From: Gracilinema caldarium
GTDB lineage: Bacteria > Spirochaetota > Spirochaetia > Treponematales > Breznakiellaceae
Assembly: GCF_029265695.1 (NCBI RefSeq)
Contig: NZ_JAJUHW010000023.1
Location: 1 to 43,583, forward strand
Direction of reading: 5' to 3'
Length of the DNA: 43,583 nt
Part shown: piece after piece, positions 39,088-43,583 of the stretch
Layout: each line of letters opens with the position of its first letter
Numbering within the stretch: the stretch's first letter is position 1
Notes under the pieces: generated by a model
What the model saw: the letters and a program-made list of their open reading frames with translations, nothing else
What the model was told of the DNA's origin: nothing
The model's database searches: none
Made by a program: the position numbers and the translations under genes

Positions 39088-39768
39088 ATGAAGCATGGGA
39101 AAAAATACCTCGAAAGCCTTAAAAAATATGATGCTGCAACCACCTATGATTTGGTTTCTGCTGCTGATCTGGTTAAAAAGCTGGCCTTTGCAAAGTTTGA
39201 TGAAACCGTAGATTTGTCGGTGAAATTAAACCTTAAAAAGAGTCAGTCTGTCCGGGATACGGTAGTGCTTCCTCACCAGTTCCGTGGCGAGAAGAAAGTT
39301 CTCGTGTTCTGTAAGAGTGAAAAAGAAAAAGAAGCTCTTGAAGCTGGTGCAACCTATGTTGGATCCGACGATCTTATCGAAAAGGTTAAGGGTGGTTGGC
39401 TCGATTTTGATATCGCCGTTGCTACTCCTGACATGATGAAAGATGTTGGTAAGCTGGGTATGGTGCTCGGCCGGAAAGGGCTTATGCCAAATCCTAAGAC
39501 CGGAACAGTTACCTTTGATCTCAAAGGCGCTATTGCGGAGCTTAAAAAAGGCCGTGTGGAATTCCGGGCAGATAAAACCGGTGTTATCCATCTGCCGGTA
39601 GGCAAGGTTTCCATGGAGCCTGCTAAGATTGCAGAGAACGTGGAAGCAGTCCTTGCGGAGATTAAGCGCAAGCGGCCCGCAGATGCTAAGGGTGATTTTA
39701 TTCAGTCCGTGTCCATCAGCTCTACCATGGGTTCTGGTGTATGGGTAGCATTAAAGGATAAGGAGTAA
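39088..39768 (+). CDS. rplA: 50S ribosomal protein L1
   Basis: 226 residues from the ATG at 39088, directly after rplK. L1 family blocks: [30 protein letters not shown] and the [17 protein letters not shown] end region. L1 forms the mobile stalk over the E site and is the usual autorepressor of rplK-rplA translation. rplJ starts three bases after its stop. Confidence 0.97.
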   Translation: MKHGKKYLESLKKYDAATTYDLVSAADLVKKLAFAKFDETVDLSVKLNLKKSQSVRDTVVLPHQFRGEKKVLVFCKSEKEKEALEAGATYVGSDDLIEKVKGGWLDFDIAVATPDMMKDVGKLGMVLGRKGLMPNPKTGTVTFDLKGAIAELKKGRVEFRADKTGVIHLPVGKVSMEPAKIAENVEAVLAEIKRKRPADAKGDFIQSVSISSTMGSGVWVALKDKE

Positions 39769-39771
39769 ACC

Positions 39772-40317
39772 ATGGCTATTGTTGCAAAGAAAGTGCAGGA
39801 TGCTAAGGTTTCTGCTATTGATGAACTGAAGCAGAGCTTTGGTGCCGCTCCCGATTTTATTTTTACCGATTACCGCGGGCTGACGGTTGAGCAGATTTCT
39901 AATCTGCGGAAACAGCTTCGCGCAAAGGATGCAACTTTTAAGGTTGTAAAGAATAATTTTGCCCGGATTGCCTTTGAGCAGCTTTCTGCTCCTAATGTAG
40001 AAAGCTATCTCACTGGTCCGACTGCAATTGCAATTACCCCGAAGGATTCCAATGAGGTTGCAAAAATCCTTATTGAGTTTGCAAAGGAAGTTCCTGCTCT
40101 TAAGGTAAAAGGCGGTCTCGTTGGCAATACGGTATATGATGCTGCGCAGATTGAAGCTTTTTCAAAGCTGCCTGGGCGGCTCGAGCTTATTGCAATGCTT
40201 ATGTCTGTTATGAACGCTCCTGCTCGGAATATGGTGTCTGCGCTTAATGATATCAATGCCCGGCTTGTACGGACAATTAAAGCTGTGGGCGATAAAAAGC
40301 AGGAAGGTGCTGCATAA
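39772..40317 (+). CDS. rplJ: 50S ribosomal protein L10
   Basis: 181 residues, with AAGGAG six bases before the ATG. N-terminal rRNA-binding domain (DFIFTDYRGLTVEQISNLRKQL, NNFARIAFEQL) and a C-terminal helix that carries L7/L12 dimers. Only three bases separate it from rplA, so the usual upstream L10 autoregulatory leader is missing; instead a long spacer follows. Confidence 0.96.
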   Translation: MAIVAKKVQDAKVSAIDELKQSFGAAPDFIFTDYRGLTVEQISNLRKQLRAKDATFKVVKNNFARIAFEQLSAPNVESYLTGPTAIAITPKDSNEVAKILIEFAKEVPALKVKGGLVGNTVYDAAQIEAFSKLPGRLELIAMLMSVMNAPARNMVSALNDINARLVRTIKAVGDKKQEGAA

Positions 40318-40496
40318 TTTTATGGAACTAAGACCTTCAGGCTTCGGAAAGCTGCCGTTCCTGTCGGTCTAAAAAATACAGCAATCCGTTGCTTTTGTTA
40401 AAAGTTTGCGGGTTGTCTAGCCGCTCTGCGGCAGCCGCGTAAGTGGCAGTCCCTTAAAGGGAAAAAATCAATCGCTGAAATAGAGGAGAAGATAAT
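40318..40496 (+). promoter_or_regulatory. Structured 179-base spacer between rplJ and rplL
   Basis: Contains AGACC/GGTCT with an inner CAGG/CCTG (40331-40370), GCCGC/GCGGC (40420-40432) and CCCTTAAAGGG near 40453. No T tract follows any of them. It may set the higher output of L7/L12, needed in four to six copies per ribosome, through processing or a regulatory fold. Confidence 0.5.
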
Positions 40497-40886
40497 ATGG
40501 CAGCGTTGACAAAAGATCAGATTATCGAAGCCATTGCTTCGATGACCGTACTCGAAGTTTCCGAGCTTGTAAAAGCTATGGAAGAAAAATTTGGTGTTTC
40601 CGCGGCAGCTCCTGTTGCTGTAGCCGCTGTGGGTGCCGCTCCTGGTGCTGCAGCCGCTCCCGCTGAGGAAAAGACCGAATTCAACGTAATCCTGAAGGCC
40701 TTTGATGAATCCAAGAAGATTGGTGTTATCAAGGAAGTTCGGGCTGTTACCGGTCTTGGTCTTAAGGAAGCAAAGGACCTGGTCGAAGGTGCTCCCAAGC
40801 CACTTAAGGAAAATGTATCCAAGGAAGAAGCTGCAAAGATTAAGGAACAAATTACTGCCGCTGGCGGTACTGTTGAAATCCAGTAA
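40497..40886 (+). CDS. rplL: 50S ribosomal protein L7/L12
   Basis: 129 residues with GAGGAG upstream. N-terminal dimerisation helices ([21 protein letters not shown]), an Ala/Pro-rich hinge (about 35-60) and the C-terminal factor-binding domain ([36 protein letters not shown]). It recruits translation GTPases. A strong hairpin and terminator-like element separates it from rpoB. Confidence 0.97.
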   Translation: MAALTKDQIIEAIASMTVLEVSELVKAMEEKFGVSAAAPVAVAAVGAAPGAAAAPAEEKTEFNVILKAFDESKKIGVIKEVRAVTGLGLKEAKDLVEGAPKPLKENVSKEEAAKIKEQITAAGGTVEIQ

Positions 40887-40923
40887 TCTCGTCGGTACAA
40901 CACATACTTTTTCTCTCGCTTTT

Positions 40924-40982
40924 CCGGAACTCAATACGAGTTCCGGATTAAGAGCTTCCGGCAATTTTGCCGGAGGCTTTTT
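40924..40982 (+). terminator. Attenuator between rplL and rpoB
   Basis: A perfect 9-bp hairpin CCGGAACTC/GAGTTCCGG (40924-40946) is followed by GCTTCCGGCAA/TTGCCGGAGGC (40954-40977) and five T residues. E. coli has a partial terminator at this same place that lowers rpoBC relative to ribosomal genes. The 111 bases before rpoB show no strong promoter. Confidence 0.75.
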
Positions 40983-41093
40983 GTAGTCTAAGGACGTATA
41001 GTCTATTCTAGGTAAAAACAGGCACAATCCGGTTTATTGGGCTGGACGGCGATAGTGCCCGCAATTGAGGGCGGTTCCGATAGGGGGTAACGA

Positions 41094-43583
41094 ATGGTTA
41101 CAGGAAATTCGGTCATTAAAAGGACCTATATAGGGAAAGATTTCCAGGATGTTATGGAACTTCCTGATCTTATAGATATACAGCTTTCTTCTTACGAGCG
41201 TTTCTTGCAAAGAGAACGGCTCAGAAGGGGGGAAGCTCCCGAAATGCAGGGACTGGAAGAAGCTTTTAGGACTACCTTTCCTATAGAAAGCCCTACCGGT
41301 GATATGGTACTTGAATATGAATATTACACTCTCGATGAAGAGGGGATAAAGTTTTCTGAGCAGGAATGCAAGCAGAAAGGTTTAACCTATGCGGTTCCGC
41401 TTAAGGCTCGCATAAATCTCATTTTCCAGGAAACCGGAGAAATCCGACAAAAGGATATCTACATGGGAGATATCCCGATTATGACAGATCGGGGCACCTT
41501 TATTATTAATGGTGCAGAACGAGTTGTAGTTTCCCAGATTCACCGTTCGCCCGGTGTTATTTTTAGCCATGAAAAGGGTGTGTATTCTTCACGGATTATT
41601 CCTTACCGGGGCTCCTGGCTTGAATTCGAAATTGACCAAAAACGGGAACTTATTTACGCAAAAATAGACCGCAAGAAGCGCATTCTTGGAACCATTTTCC
41701 TCAGGGCTTTGGGGTATGAAGGCCGGGAAGAAATTATAAAGGCTTTTTATAAGACCCAGACAGTGACCATCCAGGATGACCGGGAATCTAAAAATGCCCT
41801 TGTCGGCAAAGTATTCGCAAAGGCCGTATGGATCAATGCAACCACCGAAGAGGGGCTTGTAGAGAAGAAACTGTATCGGGCGGGCGAGAAAATTCATCCC
41901 CACGATGTGGATGAACTCCTTGTTAATGGTGTTCAGTCGGTAGAAATCATCGATTTCGAAGCAGAAGATTCGCTCAACTCCCCCATGATTCTCAATTGTT
42001 TTGAGCGGGAGGAGATAAAGTTTGTAAAGGAAGATCCCACACGGGATGAGCCTTCTCGCGAGGACGCACTGTCTGCGGTTTATTCGGTACTCATGCCCGG
42101 TGAACCCATAACGGTTGAAGCGGCAGAAAAGGACCTCATGGGTATGTTCTTTACAAGCCGCCGTTATGATCTTGGCAAGGTTGGCCGCTATAAACTGAAT
42201 AAGAAATTCAACTTCAATCCACCCCTGGAAGATTTCACCCTGACCAAACAGGATATCATCGCAACTATGAAATTCCTCATTAAAGTATATGTGGGGGATG
42301 AAAATATTGATGATATCGACCATCTCGGCAACCGCCGTGTCAGGTCCGTGGGCGAACTTCTTGCCAATACGATGAAGACCGCTTTCAGCCGCATGGAACG
42401 GATTGCAAAAGAAAGGATGAGCCTTAAAGAAACAGAAACGATAAAGCCGCAGGACCTTATTTCCATAAAACCAGTTGTTGCGGCGATTAAAGAGTTCTTT
42501 GGTTCAAGCCAGCTCTCACAGTTCATGGATCAGGTAAATCCCCTCGCAGAGCTGACCCATAAGCGGCGTCTTAATGCCTTGGGTCCCGGCGGTCTTTCCC
42601 GAGATCGGGCCGGTTTCGAGGTTCGTGACGTCCACTATACTCACTATGGACGAATGTGCCCTATTGAAACTCCGGAAGGTCCGAACATTGGTCTTATCGT
42701 CTCATTGGCTAACTATACTCGTGTCAACGATTATGGGTTCCTGGAAACCCCATATCGAAAAGTTGTTAACGGTAAGGCTACCGCTGAAATTGAATACCTC
42801 TCGGCCATGGACGAAGACCGGTACTATATCGCACAGGCTTCAGCTAAATTAAATCATGATGGAACCTTTGCGGACAGCCAGGTCTCCTGCCGCCGCCAGG
42901 GAGATTATACAACCCGGGCTCCGGAAGACATCCAGTATATGGACGTTTCTCCCAAGCAGGTTATATCAGTTTCAGCATCCCTTATCCCCTTCCTTGAACA
43001 CGACGACGCGAACCGGGCACTTATGGGTTCAAACATGCAGCGTCAGGCTGTTCCCCTCATTTTCCCCGAACCTCCACGGGTCGGAACCGGTATGGAAGGG
43101 AAATGTGCCTACGATTCAGGAGTTCTCGTCAAAGCAAAGCGGCCTGGTACGGTAGTACGGGTTACTTCAACTGAGATCGTCATTCGTCCCGATGATGTTA
43201 AAAATGCCGATGAACGGGATGTTTATACTCTGGTCAAATATCAGCGGACCAACCAGGATACCTGCTACAACCAGCGTCCCATTGTAAAATTGGGCGAAAA
43301 GATTGTAAAAGGACAGGTGATTGCCGATGGTCCTGCTACCAAGAATGGAGAGCTCGCCCTTGGCCGAAACATCCTGGTAGGTTTTATGCCCTGGAATGGG
43401 TATAACTATGAAGACTCCATCCTTATTTCTGAACGGGTGGTGAAGGAGGATATGTTTACCTCCATTCACATTAAGGAGTTTATCACCGAAGTCAGGGAAA
43501 CTAAACTTGGCCCTGAAAAGATTACCCGAGATATTCCCAATACAAGCGAAAAGTCGCTGGACAATCTGGATAGTGAAGGTATT
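41094..43583 (+). CDS. rpoB: DNA-directed RNA polymerase beta subunit (3' partial)
   Basis: 830 residues are visible from the ATG at 41094 (AGGGGG seven bases upstream); the frame runs out of the window. Landmarks: [36 protein letters not shown], the rifampicin region [15 protein letters not shown] ... [14 protein letters not shown], and [18 protein letters not shown]. Residue 494 in this frame is Asn (codon 42573-42575) where rifampicin-sensitive bacteria have Ser (E. coli 531). It forms the catalytic core with rpoC, expected downstream. Confidence 0.98.
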   Translation, partial: MVTGNSVIKRTYIGKDFQDVMELPDLIDIQLSSYERFLQRERLRRGEAPEMQGLEEAFRTTFPIESPTGDMVLEYEYYTLDEEGIKFSEQECKQKGLTYAVPLKARINLIFQETGEIRQKDIYMGDIPIMTDRGTFIINGAERVVVSQIHRSPGVIFSHEKGVYSSRIIPYRGSWLEFEIDQKRELIYAKIDRKKRILGTIFLRALGYEGREEIIKAFYKTQTVTIQDDRESKNALVGKVFAKAVWINATTEEGLVEKKLYRAGEKIHPHDVDELLVNGVQSVEIIDFEAEDSLNSPMILNCFEREEIKFVKEDPTRDEPSREDALSAVYSVLMPGEPITVEAAEKDLMGMFFTSRRYDLGKVGRYKLNKKFNFNPPLEDFTLTKQDIIATMKFLIKVYVGDENIDDIDHLGNRRVRSVGELLANTMKTAFSRMERIAKERMSLKETETIKPQDLISIKPVVAAIKEFFGSSQLSQFMDQVNPLAELTHKRRLNALGPGGLSRDRAGFEVRDVHYTHYGRMCPIETPEGPNIGLIVSLANYTRVNDYGFLETPYRKVVNGKATAEIEYLSAMDEDRYYIAQASAKLNHDGTFADSQVSCRRQGDYTTRAPEDIQYMDVSPKQVISVSASLIPFLEHDDANRALMGSNMQRQAVPLIFPEPPRVGTGMEGKCAYDSGVLVKAKRPGTVVRVTSTEIVIRPDDVKNADERDVYTLVKYQRTNQDTCYNQRPIVKLGEKIVKGQVIADGPATKNGELALGRNILVGFMPWNGYNYEDSILISERVVKEDMFTSIHIKEFITEVRETKLGPEKITRDIPNTSEKSLDNLDSEGI

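Noticed and set aside
1-43583. CRISPR array, prophage or complete insertion sequence
   Set aside because: I saw no regular direct-repeat array with spacers, no phage structural genes and no transposase; the TA modules are the only clearly mobile-type genes.

Overview
The window looks like chromosomal DNA of a treponeme-type spirochaete, probably a free-living or gut carbohydrate fermenter. This is inferred from treponeme-style lipoproteins and outer-membrane proteins, a ribosomal/rpoB gene order typical of bacteria, and an Asn in the RpoB rifampicin pocket, a substitution known from spirochaetes. Species cannot be fixed from sequence reading alone; a Treponema (Spirochaeta) caldarium-like organism would fit.

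Layout. 0-2.2 kb: the 3' part of an outer-membrane barrel protein with a glycogen-binding-like (CBM48/AMPK-beta) segment, then a lipoprotein. 2.2-2.6 kb: about 400 bases without a convincing gene, dense in hairpins and ending in a strong terminator, a candidate structured RNA. 2.6-3.2 kb: a yefM-yoeB toxin-antitoxin (TA) operon with a textbook operator. 3.2-5.7 kb: bifunctional-nuclease-family protein, polyprenyl synthetase and, divergently, RlmE. 5.7-7.1 kb: two divergent PIN-toxin TA modules, one with a broken toxin. 7.1-17.2 kb: a beta-glucoside/mannoside locus: GH2 beta-mannosidase, a divergent ROK repressor sharing an operator, an ABC sugar importer without its own ATPase, and a GH94 cellobiose phosphorylase. 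Imported beta-linked gluco/manno-oligosaccharides would be cleaved by hydrolysis (GH2) and phosphorolysis (GH94).

17.3-21.6 kb: a nuclease/phosphatase-fold lipoprotein, a small nucleotidyltransferase, and feoA-feoB plus a 37-residue FeoB-associated microprotein behind a perfect 14-bp inverted repeat. 21.7-28.2 kb (minus strand): an envelope operon reading Hsp70-SBD/LysM membrane protein, lytic transglycosylase, FtsK, short-chain dehydrogenase. 28.3-34 kb: a TPR protein with an Mrr-like tail, RmuC, NfeD protease-like protein, FloA and a small membrane protein. 34.1-37 kb: tRNA-Leu, a rhodanese, DeoD and an MFS transporter. 37-43.6 kb: tRNA-Thr, rpmG, tRNA-Trp, secE, nusG, rplK, rplA, rplJ, rplL and rpoB (cut by the window end).

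The observations most worth a second look are the Hsp70 substrate-binding domain fused through a membrane helix to LysM, the TPR protein with a degenerate Mrr-like domain, the 2.2-2.6 kb RNA candidate, a set of genes whose -10 box lies 6-8 bases before an ATG with no Shine-Dalgarno (possible leaderless transcripts), the divergent ROK/GH2 operator, and a 67-base duplication of the tRNA-Thr 3' end.
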